64,000 bases of DNA from Variovorax terrae (GCF_022809125.1 NZ_JALGBI010000001.1:2170001-2234000), one strand, 5' to 3'; numbered from the stretch's first letter, positions 24,437-33,817 are shown. A program made the numbers and translations. The notes: a model not told the origin generated them from the letters alone.

Positions 24437-27142
24437 TTAGGCGTACAACGGGTTGCGTTTTTCGGTGTTGATGCCGTATTTCTGGATCGCCTCGGCCACC
24501 TTGGCCACCGGCACGGTGCCTTCCTCGCTGAGCGCCTTGAGGGCCGCCACCACGATGTAGTGGCGGTTGACCTCGAAGTGCTCGCGCAGCTTGCTGCGGA
24601 AATCGCTGCGCCCGAAGCCGTCGGTGCCCAGCACCTTGTAGGTGCGGCCCTTGGGGATGAAGGGGCGGATCTGCTCGGCGTAGGCCCTCATGTAGTCGGT
24701 GGACGCCACCACCGGGCCGGCATGCTTCTCGAGCTGCTGGCTCACGAACGGCACGCGTGCCTTCTCGGTCGGGTGCAGCAGGCTCCAGCGCTCGGCGTCC
24801 TGGCCGTCGCGCGTGAGCTCGTTGAAGCTCGGGCAGCTCCAGACGTTGGCGGCCACGCCCCAGTCCTTCTCGAGCAGTTCCTGCGCGAACAGGCTCTCGC
24901 GCAGGATGGTGCCCGAGCCCAGCAGCTGCACGCGCGGGGTGAGCTTGGCGCCTTCCTTGCACAGGTACATGCCCTTGATGATCTGCTCCTCGGTGCCGGG
25001 CGTGAGGCCGGGCATGGCGTAGTTCTCGTTGAGCAGCGTGAGGTAGTAGTAGACGTTGTCCTGCTTCTCGACCATGCGCTTCAGGCCATGGTGCAGGATC
25101 ACCGCAACTTCGTGCGCGAAGGTCGGGTCGTAGCTCACGCAGTTGGGGATGGTGTTGGCCAGGATGTGGCTGTGGCCGTCCTCATGCTGCAGGCCTTCGC
25201 CGTTGAGCGTGGTGCGCCCGGAGGTGCCGCCCAGCAGGAAGCCGCGCGCCTGCATGTCGCCGGCCGCCCAGGCCAGGTCGCCGATGCGCTGGAAGCCGAA
25301 CATCGAGTAGTACACGTAGAACGGCACCATGATGCGGTTGCTGGTGCTGTAGCTGGTGGCCGCCGCGATCCAGCTGCTCATGCCGCCGGCTTCGTTGATG
25401 CCTTCCTGCAGGATCTGGCCGGCCTTGTCTTCCTTGTAGTACATGACCTGATCCTTGTCGACCGGCGTGTACTGCTGCCCCGCGGGGTTGTAGATGCCGA
25501 TCTGGCGGAACAGGCCTTCCATGCCGAAGGTGCGCGCCTCGTCCACCAGGATGGGCACCACGCGCGGGCCCAGCGCCTGGTCGCGCAGCAGCTGCGTGAG
25601 GAAGCGCACATAGGCCTGCGTGGTGGAGATCTCGCGGCCCTCGGGCGTGGGCTCGAGCACGGCCTTGAAGGTTTCGAGCGAGGGCACGGTGAAGCTCTCG
25701 TCGGCCTTGGTGCGGCGGTGCGGCAGGTAGCCGCCCAGGGCCTTGCGGCGCTCGTGCAGGTACTTCATCTCAGGCGTGTCGTCGGCCGGCTTGTAGAACG
25801 GCAGGTCGGCGATCTGGCTGTCGGGAATCGGGATGTTGAAGCGGTCGCGGAAGGCCTTGATGTCCTCGTCGCCGAGCTTCTTGGTCTGGTGGACGGTGTT
25901 CTTGCCCTCGCCGATCTTGCCCATGCCGAAGCCCTTGACGGTCTTGATCAGCAGCACCGTGGGCTGGCCTTCGTGCTTGACGGCCGCATGGAAGGCGGCA
26001 TACACCTTCTGCGAGTCGTGGCCGCCGCGGCGCAGGTTCCAGATCTCGTCGTCGCTCATCTTGGCAACCATCTCCAGCGTGCGCGGGTCGCGGCCGAAGA
26101 AATGCTTGCGCACGTAGGCGCCGTCGTTGGCCTTGAACGACTGGTAGTCGCCGTCGTTGCACTCCATCATGATCTTGCGCAGCGCGCCGTCCTTGTCGCG
26201 CGCCAGCAGATCGTCCCAGCCCTTGCCCCAGATCAGCTTGAGCACGTTCCAGCCCGAGCCGCGGAATTCGCTCTCCAGCTCCTGGATGATCTTGCCGTTG
26301 CCGCGCACCGGGCCGTCCAGGCGCTGCAGGTTGCAGTTGATGACGAAGATCAGGTTGTCGAGCTTCTCGCGCGCGGCCAGGCCGATGGCGCCCAGCGATT
26401 CCACTTCGTCCATCTCGCCGTCGCCGCAGAACACCCAGACCTTGCGGTTCTCGGTGTTGGCGATGCCGCGCGCGTGCAGGTACTTGAGGAAGCGCGCCTG
26501 GTAGATCGCCATCAGCGGGCCCAGGCCCATCGAGACGGTGGGGAACTGCCAGAACTCGGGCATCAGCTTGGGGTGCGGGTAGCTGGACAGGCCCTTGCCG
26601 TCCACTTCCTGGCGGAAGTTGAGCAGTTGCTCCTCGGTCAGGCGGCCTTCGAGGTAGGCGCGCGCATAGACGCCGGGCGACACGTGGCCCTGGATGTAGA
26701 GGCAGTCGCCGCCGTGGTTCTCGCTCTCGGCATGCCAGAAATGGTTGAAGCCGGCGCCGAACAGGTTGGCCAGCGAGGCGAAGGAGCCGATGTGGCCGCC
26801 CAGGTCGCCGCCTTCGGGCGGGTGGTGGCGGTTCGCCTTGACCACCATGGCCATGGCGTTCCAGCGCATGTAGGCGCGCAGGCGCCCTTCGAATTCGAGG
26901 TTGCCGGGCGAGCGCTCTTCCTGGGCCGCCTCGATGGTGTTGACATAGCCCGTGTTGGCCGAGAACGGCATGTCGATGCTGCTCTGGCGGGCATGCTCGA
27001 GCAGTTGCTCCAGCAGAAAGTGGGCGCGTTCGGGGCCTTCGCTTTCGATCACGGCGGACAGGGCGTCCATCCACTCGCGGGTTTCCTGGCTGTCCGCGTC
27101 ATTGGCGGCAGAGCCGAACAGGTTGTCGGGTACGGCTGACAT
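24437..27142 (-). CDS. aceE: Pyruvate dehydrogenase E1 component (homodimeric type)
   Basis: 901 residues, close to E. coli AceE (887). Start ATG at 27142 preceded by AGGAGACAAGC. Decarboxylates pyruvate with ThDP and acetylates the E2 lipoyl groups. Seen: 'GGHIGSFASLANLFGAGFNHFW', ThDP/Mg motif 'VWVFCGDGEMDEVESLGAI', 'VFVINCNLQRLDGPVRGNGKI'-type segment, and 'GTSGRTTLNGEGLQHEDGHSH'. First gene of the aceE-aceF-Ntn-lpdA operon, transcribed divergently from a sensor kinase gene (166-bp spacer with several palindromes). Confidence 0.97.
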   Translation of the reverse strand: MSAVPDNLFGSAANDADSQETREWMDALSAVIESEGPERAHFLLEQLLEHARQSSIDMPFSANTGYVNTIEAAQEERSPGNLEFEGRLRAYMRWNAMAMVVKANRHHPPEGGDLGGHIGSFASLANLFGAGFNHFWHAESENHGGDCLYIQGHVSPGVYARAYLEGRLTEEQLLNFRQEVDGKGLSSYPHPKLMPEFWQFPTVSMGLGPLMAIYQARFLKYLHARGIANTENRKVWVFCGDGEMDEVESLGAIGLAAREKLDNLIFVINCNLQRLDGPVRGNGKIIQELESEFRGSGWNVLKLIWGKGWDDLLARDKDGALRKIMMECNDGDYQSFKANDGAYVRKHFFGRDPRTLEMVAKMSDDEIWNLRRGGHDSQKVYAAFHAAVKHEGQPTVLLIKTVKGFGMGKIGEGKNTVHQTKKLGDEDIKAFRDRFNIPIPDSQIADLPFYKPADDTPEMKYLHERRKALGGYLPHRRTKADESFTVPSLETFKAVLEPTPEGREISTTQAYVRFLTQLLRDQALGPRVVPILVDEARTFGMEGLFRQIGIYNPAGQQYTPVDKDQVMYYKEDKAGQILQEGINEAGGMSSWIAAATSYSTSNRIMVPFYVYYSMFGFQRIGDLAWAAGDMQARGFLLGGTSGRTTLNGEGLQHEDGHSHILANTIPNCVSYDPTFAHEVAVILHHGLKRMVEKQDNVYYYLTLLNENYAMPGLTPGTEEQIIKGMYLCKEGAKLTPRVQLLGSGTILRESLFAQELLEKDWGVAANVWSCPSFNELTRDGQDAERWSLLHPTEKARVPFVSQQLEKHAGPVVASTDYMRAYAEQIRPFIPKGRTYKVLGTDGFGRSDFRSKLREHFEVNRHYIVVAALKALSEEGTVPVAKVAEAIQKYGINTEKRNPLYA

Positions 27143-27156
27143 GCTTGTCTCCTGAT

Positions 27157-27241
27157 AATTTCACGTAATTTAGTACGGCACATCTAAGTTTCTCACAATT
27201 TCTTGAAATTTCAAATAGTGCCTATCAATTTCACATTGTGA
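27157..27241. promoter_or_regulatory. AT-rich divergent promoter region with palindromes (aceE / sensor kinase)
   Basis: The aceE-kinase spacer is strikingly AT-rich. It holds AATTTCACGTAATT (27157-27170), AATTTCTTGAAATT (27197-27210), the perfect GAAATTTC (27205-27212) and the perfect TCACATTGTGA (27231-27241). Repetition of AATTTC/TCACA half-sites suggests a regulator-binding array controlling one or both divergent units. The binding protein is not identifiable from sequence; the FixJ-type regulator downstream is one candidate. Confidence 0.55.
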
Positions 27242-27308
27242 TTTACGAAAACCCTGCCGGCAGGCCCTGATTGCCCAGCCCGGAAGGTGCGTCCCCTACA
27301 CTCGGAGC

Positions 27309-29849
27309 ATGCCCTCCCCTGCTCCCGTTCCCGAGCCGGACACCCTGGTGATCCGGCCTCTTGCCTGGTGGCGCCGCTGGTGGCGCCGCCAGCCGCCGAC
27401 GCGCCAGGACCGCGTCGCCATGCTGGCTCCGCTGTCGGCCGTGCTGCTGTTCCTGGCCGCCATCATTGCCGCCTTCTGGTACCTGCGGCTGGAGGAAGTG
27501 GACCGCGAGCAGGAGGCGGTCAAGCGCGATGTCGAGTACGCCCAGCAGCGCGTGCGCCTGCGCCTGCTCGAGCGCCAGGAGCAGCTCATGCGCATCGCGC
27601 GCGACATCTCCAACCGGGAGATCGACCCCGAGGACTTCATGGGCCGCGCCGAGTCGCTGGTGAGCCAGTACCCCGAGCTGCAGGAAGTCACCTGGATCGA
27701 CGACCGCCGCCGCATCACGGCCAGCTACTCGGCGCCGAGCGTCAGCTCCAGCCAGCAGCGCGTGGCCGGCGACGTGCTGCGCATGGGCGACACCGAGGTC
27801 ATCTACAGCCTCGCGCGCGACATGCAGCAGCCCGTGTTCTCGCAGCCCGCCGCCAACCCGGACCAGCCGGCCCTGCTGCAGCTGCACATTCCCTTGAGCG
27901 ACCAGGGCCGCTTTGCCGGCGTCGTCCTCGGCGAGTATTCGATCGACGGCCTGCTGCGCTACGGCGTGCCCACCGAGGTGTCGTCCAAATACGCCGTCGC
28001 CCTGCTCGACGGCAAGGGCCGCCTGCTGGCCGGCAACACGGTGCCGGCGACCCGCAACCCCGCCACCAGCCTGCTGCCCTGGGGCACGCAGGCCAACGAG
28101 TACGAGGTGCCGGTCTCGCCCGTGGGCAACGGCCTGATCATCCGGGCGCAGGCCTACCGCACCTCGCTGGGCCTGATCGGCAACGGCCTGTTCTGGCTGG
28201 TCGGCGCGCTGAGCGTGCTCACCGCCTGGATGCTGATCGGCACCTGGCGCCACACGCGCAAGCGGCTGCAGGCGCAGCAGGCGCTGGTGTCGGAAACCAA
28301 CTTCCGCCGCGCCATGGAGAACTCCATGCTCACCGGCATGCGGGCGCTCGACATGCAGGGCCGCATCACCTACGTCAATGCCGCGTTCTGCCAGATGACG
28401 GGCTGGAGCGAGGGCGAGCTGGTGGGCCGCACCCCGCCCTTCCCTTACTGGCCCGAGACCGACCGCGAATCGCTGGCCGAGCGCCTGACCAACGAGCTGA
28501 GCGGCAACACCACGGCCGGCGGCTTCCAGGTGCGGGTCAAGCGCAAGAACGGCTCGGTCTTCGACGCGCGCATGTACATGTCGCCGCTGATCGACGCCCG
28601 GGGCCACCAGACCGGCTGGATGACCTCGATGACCGACATCACCGAGCCCAACCGCATCCGCGAGCAGCTCTCCGCCTCCTACGAGCGCTTCACCACCGTG
28701 CTGGAGGCGCTCGACGCCTCGGTCTCGGTGGCGCCGCTGGGCAGCGAGGAGCTGCTGTTCGCCAACAAGCTGTACCGCCTGTGGTTCGGCTCGCAGACCG
28801 CGGGCCACCTGCAGCTGGTGGCGCAGGCCGGCGTGCCCACCCGCGCGCCGAGCGACGAGTCGCTGGACGACGTGGACTCCTTCGCCGGGCTGCCGACCGG
28901 CCCGCTGACGGCGGCGCAGAGCGAGAACGCCGAGATCTTCGTGCCCGAGCTCGGCAAGTGGCTCGAGGTGCGCTCGCGCTACCTCAACTGGGTGGACGGG
29001 CGCCTGGCGCAGATGGTGATCGCCACCGACATCACGCCGCGCCGCCATGCCGAGGAACAGTCCGCCGCGCAGGCCGAGCGTGCCCAGTCGGCCAGCCGCC
29101 TCATCACCATGGGCGAGATGGCGTCCAGCGTGGCGCACGAGCTCAACCAGCCGCTGACCGCCATCAGCAACTACTGCAATGGCATGGTCTCGCGCATCCG
29201 GGGCAAGCAGATCGCCGAGGACGACCTGCTGGCCGCGCTCGAAAAGACCGCCCGCCAGGCCCAGCGCGCGGGCCAGATCATCCAGCGCATCCGCTCCTTC
29301 GTGAAGCGCAGCGAACCCAACCGCACGCTGTCCAGCGTGGGCGACATCGTGGACGAGGCCGTGGAGCTGGCCGACATCGAGCTGCGCCGGCGCAACGTGC
29401 GCCTGTCCCACTACGTGGCCGCGCGCCTGCCCAGGCTGATGGTCGACCCGATCCTGATCGAGCAGGTGCTGGTCAACCTGCTCAAGAACGCGGCCGAGTC
29501 GATCGACAACGCCCAGCGGCCCGCGGCACGGCGCAGCGTGGAGCTGCGCGTCATCCCCAAGCACCTCGACGAACTGCCGGTGGTGGAGTTTTCCGTGCTC
29601 GATTCGGGCCAGGGCCTGGCGCCCGAGGTGATGGAGCGCCTCTACGAGGCCTTCTTCTCGACCAAGGCCGAAGGCATGGGCATCGGCCTCAACCTGTGCC
29701 GCAGCATCGTCGAGTCGCACCAGGGCCGGATGCATGCCGAGAACCTCTACAATGGAGCGGAGATAGCAGGATGCCGCTTCTCCTTCTGGATTCCGGTGTC
29801 CGACGCCACGGATTCAGTCGCAACAAGGAACGCCAAGGTAACTGCATGA
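27309..29849 (+). CDS. Membrane PAS sensor histidine kinase
   Basis: 846 residues. Proline-rich cytoplasmic N terminus, TM1 about 45-65, periplasmic sensor region about 66-290, TM2 about 295-318, then a PAS domain ('NFRRAMENSMLTGMRALDMQGRITYVNAAFCQMTGWSE'), a second degenerate PAS-like segment, HisKA with phospho-acceptor His610 in 'SSVAHELNQPLTAI', and HATPase_c ('LLKNAAESID', 'DSGQGLAPEV', 'GMGIGLNLCRSIVE'). The C-terminal kinase core resembles the FixL/DctB group. Its stop overlaps the response-regulator ATG (ATGA), implying coupled translation. Divergent from the PDH operon, so a role sensing a carboxylate or redox cue is plausible but unproven. Confidence 0.92.
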   Translation: MPSPAPVPEPDTLVIRPLAWWRRWWRRQPPTRQDRVAMLAPLSAVLLFLAAIIAAFWYLRLEEVDREQEAVKRDVEYAQQRVRLRLLERQEQLMRIARDISNREIDPEDFMGRAESLVSQYPELQEVTWIDDRRRITASYSAPSVSSSQQRVAGDVLRMGDTEVIYSLARDMQQPVFSQPAANPDQPALLQLHIPLSDQGRFAGVVLGEYSIDGLLRYGVPTEVSSKYAVALLDGKGRLLAGNTVPATRNPATSLLPWGTQANEYEVPVSPVGNGLIIRAQAYRTSLGLIGNGLFWLVGALSVLTAWMLIGTWRHTRKRLQAQQALVSETNFRRAMENSMLTGMRALDMQGRITYVNAAFCQMTGWSEGELVGRTPPFPYWPETDRESLAERLTNELSGNTTAGGFQVRVKRKNGSVFDARMYMSPLIDARGHQTGWMTSMTDITEPNRIREQLSASYERFTTVLEALDASVSVAPLGSEELLFANKLYRLWFGSQTAGHLQLVAQAGVPTRAPSDESLDDVDSFAGLPTGPLTAAQSENAEIFVPELGKWLEVRSRYLNWVDGRLAQMVIATDITPRRHAEEQSAAQAERAQSASRLITMGEMASSVAHELNQPLTAISNYCNGMVSRIRGKQIAEDDLLAALEKTARQAQRAGQIIQRIRSFVKRSEPNRTLSSVGDIVDEAVELADIELRRRNVRLSHYVAARLPRLMVDPILIEQVLVNLLKNAAESIDNAQRPAARRSVELRVIPKHLDELPVVEFSVLDSGQGLAPEVMERLYEAFFSTKAEGMGIGLNLCRSIVESHQGRMHAENLYNGAEIAGCRFSFWIPVSDATDSVATRNAKVTA

Positions 29850-30472
29850 GCTTGATCCCGAAAAAAGGCACGGTCTATGTGGTGGACGACGACGAGGCCG
29901 TGCGCGATTCGCTGCAATGGCTGCTCGAAGGCAAGGACTACCGGGTTCGCTGCTTCGACTCCGCCGAATCCTTCCTGAGCCGCTACGACCCGCGCGAGGT
30001 GGCCTGCCTGATCGTCGACATCCGCATGGGCGGCATGACCGGGCTGGAGCTGCAGGACCGGTTGCTGGAACGCCGCTCCCCCCTGCCCATCGTCTTCATC
30101 ACCGGCCACGGCGACGTGCCGATGGCCGTCAACACCATGAAGAAGGGCGCGATGGACTTCATCCAGAAGCCCTTCAAGGAAGAGGAACTCGTGGGCCTGG
30201 TCGAGCGCATGCTGGACCACGCCAAGGGCGCCTTCGCCGAGTACCAGAGCGCCGCCAGCCGCGACGCGCTGCTGTCCAAGCTCACCAGCCGCGAGGCCCA
30301 GGTGCTGGAGCGCATCGTGGCCGGCCGCCTGAACAAGCAGATCGCCGACGACCTGGGCATCAGCATCAAGACGGTGGAGGCGCACCGCGCCAACATCATG
30401 GAAAAGCTCAACGCCAACACCGTGGCCGACCTGCTCAAGATCGCCCTGGGACAGAACGCGCCCAAATCCTGA
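29846..30472 (+). CDS. FixJ/LuxR-type response regulator
   Basis: 208 residues, start inside the ATGA overlap with the kinase gene. Receiver domain with phospho-acceptor Asp58 ('CLIVDIRMGGMTG'), acidic pair 'VVDDDEAVRDS', Thr in 'FITGHGDVPMAV' and Lys in 'IQKPFKEEEL'. 'GHGDVPMAV..MK.GA.DF..KPF' is characteristic of the FixJ/DctR/TodT group. A LuxR-type HTH follows ('LTSREAQVLERIVAGRLNKQIADDLGISIKTVEAHRANIMEKL'). Cognate partner of the upstream kinase. A repeat-derived terminator begins directly after its stop. Confidence 0.95.
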   Translation: MSLIPKKGTVYVVDDDEAVRDSLQWLLEGKDYRVRCFDSAESFLSRYDPREVACLIVDIRMGGMTGLELQDRLLERRSPLPIVFITGHGDVPMAVNTMKKGAMDFIQKPFKEEELVGLVERMLDHAKGAFAEYQSAASRDALLSKLTSREAQVLERIVAGRLNKQIADDLGISIKTVEAHRANIMEKLNANTVADLLKIALGQNAPKS

Positions 30473-30529
30473 CGCTACAGATTCAATAGCACGATACGCC
30501 CGTGGTTCCTGGACTACCGGGCGTTTTTA
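30473..30529 (-). repeat. 57-bp interspersed element, copy 4 (between response regulator and folD)
   Basis: Begins on the base after the response-regulator stop codon. On the minus strand it runs from TAAAAACGCCCGGTAGTCCA to TGCTATTGAATCTGTAGCG, 57 nt. Confidence 0.85.
30496..30529 (+). terminator. Repeat-derived terminator of the kinase/regulator operon
   Basis: Within copy 4 of the 57-bp element, ACGCCCG (30496-30502) pairs with CGGGCGT (30518-30524) and is followed by TTTTA. In this orientation the element therefore acts as an intrinsic terminator for the upstream operon. Confidence 0.75.
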
Positions 30530-30544
30530 CTTGGAAATCGAAAC

Positions 30545-31408
30545 ATGACCGCTCAACTCATCGATGGCAACGCCGTTGCCAAGCAATTGCGCGCCGACGT
30601 GGCGCAGCGCACCGCAGCCCTCAAGACCCGCGGCGTCACGCCCGGCCTGGCCGTGATTCTCGTGGGCGAGGACCCGGCCAGCCAGGTCTACGTCGGCAAG
30701 AAGGTCCAGGCCTGCCAGGAGGCCGGCCTGCACTCGGTGCTCGAAAAATACGACGCCGGCCTGAGCGAGGCCGCGCTGCTCGCGCGCGTCGAGGCGCTCA
30801 ACCGCGACCCGGCCATCCACGGCATCCTGGTGCAGCTGCCGCTGCCAGCGCACATCGACGCGCACAAGGTGATCGAATCCATCTCGCCGGCCAAGGACGT
30901 GGACGGCTTCCACATCGCCAGCGCCGGCGCGCTCATGACCGGCATGCCCGGCTTCTGGTCCTGCACGCCCTACGGCTGCATCAAGCTGCTGGAGAGCACC
31001 GGCATCGACCTGCGCGGCAAGCATGCCGTGGTGATCGGCCGCAGCAACAACGTGGGCAAGCCCATGGCCCTGATGCTGCTGCAGAAGAACGCCACCGTCA
31101 CCATCTGCCACAGCGCCACGCAGAACCTCAAGGCCCACACGCTGCAGGCCGACGTGGTCGTCGCCGCCGTCGGCCGGCGCAACACGCTGACGGCCGACAT
31201 GGTGAAACCCGGAGCGGTGGTGATCGACGTGGGCATGAACCGCAACGAGCAGGGCAAGCTCTGCGGCGACGTGGATTTCGCAAACGTCAAGGAAGTCGCC
31301 GGCTGGATCACCCCGGTGCCGGGCGGCGTCGGCCCGATGACGGTCACCATGCTGCTGGTCAACACGCTGGAGGCGGCCGAACGCGAAGCGCAGGCCGCGA
31401 AGGGCTGA
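30545..31408 (+). CDS. folD: Methylenetetrahydrofolate dehydrogenase/cyclohydrolase
   Basis: 287 residues. Bifunctional enzyme of one-carbon metabolism converting 5,10-methylene-THF to 10-formyl-THF. Signature 1 '[23 protein letters not shown]' with Tyr/Lys of the active site ('YVGKK'), '[14 protein letters not shown]', 'PAKDVDGFH', NADP site '[18 protein letters not shown]', and signature 2 '[13 protein letters not shown]'. Monocistronic by appearance: a terminator lies upstream (copy 4 of the repeat) and a strong bidirectional hairpin lies 26 bp downstream. Confidence 0.97.
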   Translation: MTAQLIDGNAVAKQLRADVAQRTAALKTRGVTPGLAVILVGEDPASQVYVGKKVQACQEAGLHSVLEKYDAGLSEAALLARVEALNRDPAIHGILVQLPLPAHIDAHKVIESISPAKDVDGFHIASAGALMTGMPGFWSCTPYGCIKLLESTGIDLRGKHAVVIGRSNNVGKPMALMLLQKNATVTICHSATQNLKAHTLQADVVVAAVGRRNTLTADMVKPGAVVIDVGMNRNEQGKLCGDVDFANVKEVAGWITPVPGGVGPMTVTMLLVNTLEAAEREAQAAKG

Positions 31409-31434
31409 GAATCGCGCCGTGCAGCGTCACGAAG

Positions 31435-31456
31435 AAAGGGGCCTTGCGGCCCCTTT
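31435..31456. terminator. Bidirectional terminator between folD and the Bug receptor gene
   Basis: A perfect 9-bp stem AAAGGGGCC / GGCCCCTTT with loop TTGC lies between convergent genes. A-rich left and T-rich right flanks allow it to act on both strands. Confidence 0.85.
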
Positions 31457-31477
31457 CGTGTTTCTGCATCGCCGCGC

Positions 31478-32470
31478 TCACTCGCGCATGTTCGCGAACT
31501 TGACCAGCCCCTCGTATTTGCCGATGTCCTCGCGCATGGTGCGCGCCAGGTCTTCGCTGCCCGAAGCCGGCAGCGAACCGCCCTCTTCCAGGCGGCGCCG
31601 GTAGGCCGGCTCGGCCAGGCCGGCCTTGAGCGCAGCGGCCAGGCGCTGGGCCACGTCCGCGGGCAGGCCCTTGGGAGCCGCCAGCGCAAACCAGCCCGTG
31701 AGCTCGTAGCCCTTGAGCTGAGGGTGCTCAGCCAGCGCAGGCACCTGCGGCAACGTGGGAAAGCGCTTGGCCGAGGTGACGCCCAGGGGTGTGAGCCGGC
31801 CCGACTGGATGAACGGCGCCGCGGCCGTGGGCGAGACGATCGCGAAGTCGAGCGCGCCGCCCACGAGGTCGCTGGTCAGCGCCGCCGTACCGCGGTACGG
31901 GATGTGCGTCATGAACAGGCCGGCACGCTGCTTGATGAGCTCGCCGGCGAAGTGCAGGGTCGAGCCCACGCCCGAGCTGCCGTAGCTGTACTTGCCCGGG
32001 TTGCGCTTGACCAGCGTGACGAACTCGTCGATGTTCTTCACCGGCACCTTGGGGCCGGCCACCAGCATCACCGGGGCATAGGCCACCAGGCCCAGCGGCG
32101 TGAAGTCCTTCAGCGGGTCGTACTTCTGCGCGGGGTTCACGAGACCGGTCGCAGCCATCTCGTTGCTGGAGCCGGCCAGCAGCGTGTAGCCGTCGGCCGG
32201 GCTGCTGACCACGCGCTGCGCCGCCAGCACGCCGGCCGCGCCGGGCGCGTTCTCGACCACCACGGTGCCGCCCAGCTTGGCAGCCAGGATGTCGGCCACC
32301 ACCCGTGCGGCCATGTCCACCGAGCCGCCGGGCGCGTAGCCCACCATCACCTTGATCGGCTTGGCCGGATAGCTGGCCTGGGCCAGCGCCGGTGCCGCCA
32401 GCGCGGTAGCCGTGGCGCCCAGGGCAGCCAGCGCCAGGCGGCGCGTGAGGGAAGAATTGCGATGGTTCAT
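31478..32470 (-). CDS. Bug/TctC-family periplasmic solute receptor
   Basis: 330 residues from the ATG at 32470 (a TTG 15 bp upstream is the alternative; neither has a clear Shine-Dalgarno). Signal peptide with Arg pair ('SSLTRRLALAALGATATALAAPALA') then 'YPAKPIKVMVGYAPGGSVDMAARVVAD', 'VVVENAPGAAGVLAAQRV', 'PGKYSYGSSGVGSTLHFAGEL', 'HIPYRGTAALTSDLVGGALDFAI', 'QVPALAEHPQLKGYEL': all Bug-family hallmarks. Downstream of and probably co-transcribed with the M20 amidohydrolase (46-bp gap), so the ligand may be an amide-conjugated compound. No permease genes nearby. Confidence 0.88.
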   Translation of the reverse strand: MNHRNSSLTRRLALAALGATATALAAPALAQASYPAKPIKVMVGYAPGGSVDMAARVVADILAAKLGGTVVVENAPGAAGVLAAQRVVSSPADGYTLLAGSSNEMAATGLVNPAQKYDPLKDFTPLGLVAYAPVMLVAGPKVPVKNIDEFVTLVKRNPGKYSYGSSGVGSTLHFAGELIKQRAGLFMTHIPYRGTAALTSDLVGGALDFAIVSPTAAAPFIQSGRLTPLGVTSAKRFPTLPQVPALAEHPQLKGYELTGWFALAAPKGLPADVAQRLAAALKAGLAEPAYRRRLEEGGSLPASGSEDLARTMREDIGKYEGLVKFANMRE

Positions 32471-32516
32471 GGTCGAAGCGGACAAAGTGGAGGAAAGGAA
32501 AAGCGGCCGGTGCGCC

Positions 32517-33734
32517 TCAGCCGGCGGGCGCCAGGAAGCGGCGCACCAGTTGCACCCAGTAGCTCGCCGCGATGGGCAGCATGGCGTCGTTGAAGTCGTA
32601 GCCGGGGTTGTGCACCATGCAGCCGCCGGTGGCGTGGTGCTCGCCCTCGCCGTTGCCGACGATCAGGTAGCTGCCCGGGCAGTGCTCGAGCATGAACGAG
32701 AAGTCCTCGCTGCCCGTGAGCGGCTGCAGCGGCGGCAGCAGGCCGTCCTCGCCCAGCCAGTCCACGGCCACCTGACGCGCGAACCGGGTGGAAGCCACAT
32801 CGTTCACCAGCGCGGGGTAGCGCCAGTGGTAGTCCACCTCGGCCGTCACGCCCAGCGTGACGGCCTGGGCCTGCACCAGTGCGGTGATGCGCTCGCGCAG
32901 CATGGCGCGGGTTTCGGGCCGGTAGGCCCGCGCGGTCAGGCGCATCTCGACACTGCCGGGAATCACATTGGGCGCATCGCCGCCCTGGATCGCGCCGACC
33001 GACACCACCGCCATGTCGCGCGGGTCCACGTTGCGCGAGACGATGGTCTGCAGCGCCACGATGATGTAGGCCGCCGCCGTCACCGGGTCAGCCGCGAGAT
33101 GCGGCGACGAGCCGTGGCCGCCGCGCCCGGTCACGGTGATGATCACCGAGTCCGAGGAGGCCATGAACGAGCCTTCCTTGAAGCCGAACTGGCCCACCGG
33201 AAAGCCGGGCATGTTGTGCAGCGCGAACACCGCATCGCACGGAAACAGCTCGAACAGCCCCTCCTGCACCATGCGGCGGCCACCGCCCAGCCCTTCTTCG
33301 GCCGGCTGGAAGATCAGGTGCAGCGTGCCGTCGAAGCTGCGTTCCTGCGCAATGGCGCGCGCCGCTGCGAGCAGGATGGCGGTGTGGCCGTCGTGGCCGC
33401 AGGCGTGCATCCTGCCCGGCACCTGGCTCGCATAGGGCAGCCCGGTGGTCTCGTGGATGGGCAGCGCGTCCATGTCGGCGCGCAGGCCGAGGCGGCGCGG
33501 GCCGTGGCCGAGCTTCAGCGTGCCCACCACGCCGGTGCCGGCCAGGCCGCGGTGCACCTCGTAGCCCCAGGCCTGCAGCCGCTCGGCCACCAGGTCACTG
33601 GTGGCGAACTCCTCGTAGGCGAGCTCGGGATGGGCGTGGATCCGGTGGCGCAGCGCCACCATGTCTGTGGCGTGGTCCCGCACCGCGGGAACCAGCTTGT
33701 CCAGGCCAGCGGCCTGCTCGATCGTGAACGTCAT
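32517..33734 (-). CDS. M20-family metal-dependent amidohydrolase (hippurate hydrolase-like)
   Basis: 405 residues from the ATG at 33734 (MTFTIEQAAGL); an in-frame extension upstream would invade the regulatory spacer. Co-catalytic metal peptidase-like fold: 'LRADMDALPI', 'HACGHDGHTAILL' (metal Cys/His), 'FQPAEEGLGGGRRMV' (catalytic Glu pair), 'GRGGHGSSPHLAADP', and metal-binding 'GSEDFSFML'. The motif set is typical of hippurate/N-acyl-amino-acid/indole-acetyl-amino-acid hydrolases. Paired with a Bug receptor and a divergent LysR regulator, suggesting uptake and hydrolysis of an N-acyl conjugate. Confidence 0.92.
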   Translation of the reverse strand: MTFTIEQAAGLDKLVPAVRDHATDMVALRHRIHAHPELAYEEFATSDLVAERLQAWGYEVHRGLAGTGVVGTLKLGHGPRRLGLRADMDALPIHETTGLPYASQVPGRMHACGHDGHTAILLAAARAIAQERSFDGTLHLIFQPAEEGLGGGRRMVQEGLFELFPCDAVFALHNMPGFPVGQFGFKEGSFMASSDSVIITVTGRGGHGSSPHLAADPVTAAAYIIVALQTIVSRNVDPRDMAVVSVGAIQGGDAPNVIPGSVEMRLTARAYRPETRAMLRERITALVQAQAVTLGVTAEVDYHWRYPALVNDVASTRFARQVAVDWLGEDGLLPPLQPLTGSEDFSFMLEHCPGSYLIVGNGEGEHHATGGCMVHNPGYDFNDAMLPIAASYWVQLVRRFLAPAG

Positions 33735-33778
33735 GGGTCGCAGTCTAGGAAAGGGGGCCATCAGGCAATAGACAGGCA

Positions 33779-33794
33779 TTTCAATTCAATGAAA
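33779..33794. promoter_or_regulatory. Candidate LysR operator, site 1
   Basis: TTTCA-N6-TGAAA inverted repeat (16 bp) in the 92-bp divergent spacer between the amidohydrolase and LysR genes; compatible with a T-N11-A site. By-eye prediction. Confidence 0.45.
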
Positions 33795-33797
33795 GGC

Positions 33798-33817
33798 ATG
33801 GCCTGTCACGCGGCCAT
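33798..33817. promoter_or_regulatory. Candidate LysR operator, site 2
   Basis: ATGGCC-N8-GGCCAT inverted repeat (20 bp), ending 9 bp before the LysR start codon. Its position over the regulator's own leader would suit autorepression. By-eye prediction. Confidence 0.45.

Noticed and set aside
24560..29735. Very long open frames antisense to aceE (plus strand) and to the PAS kinase (minus strand), over 800 codons each
   Set aside because: They mirror real genes with strong motifs on the other strand; their translations are rich in Arg, Ala, His and Gln with no recognisable domain. In GC-rich genes third-position bias keeps antisense frames open.
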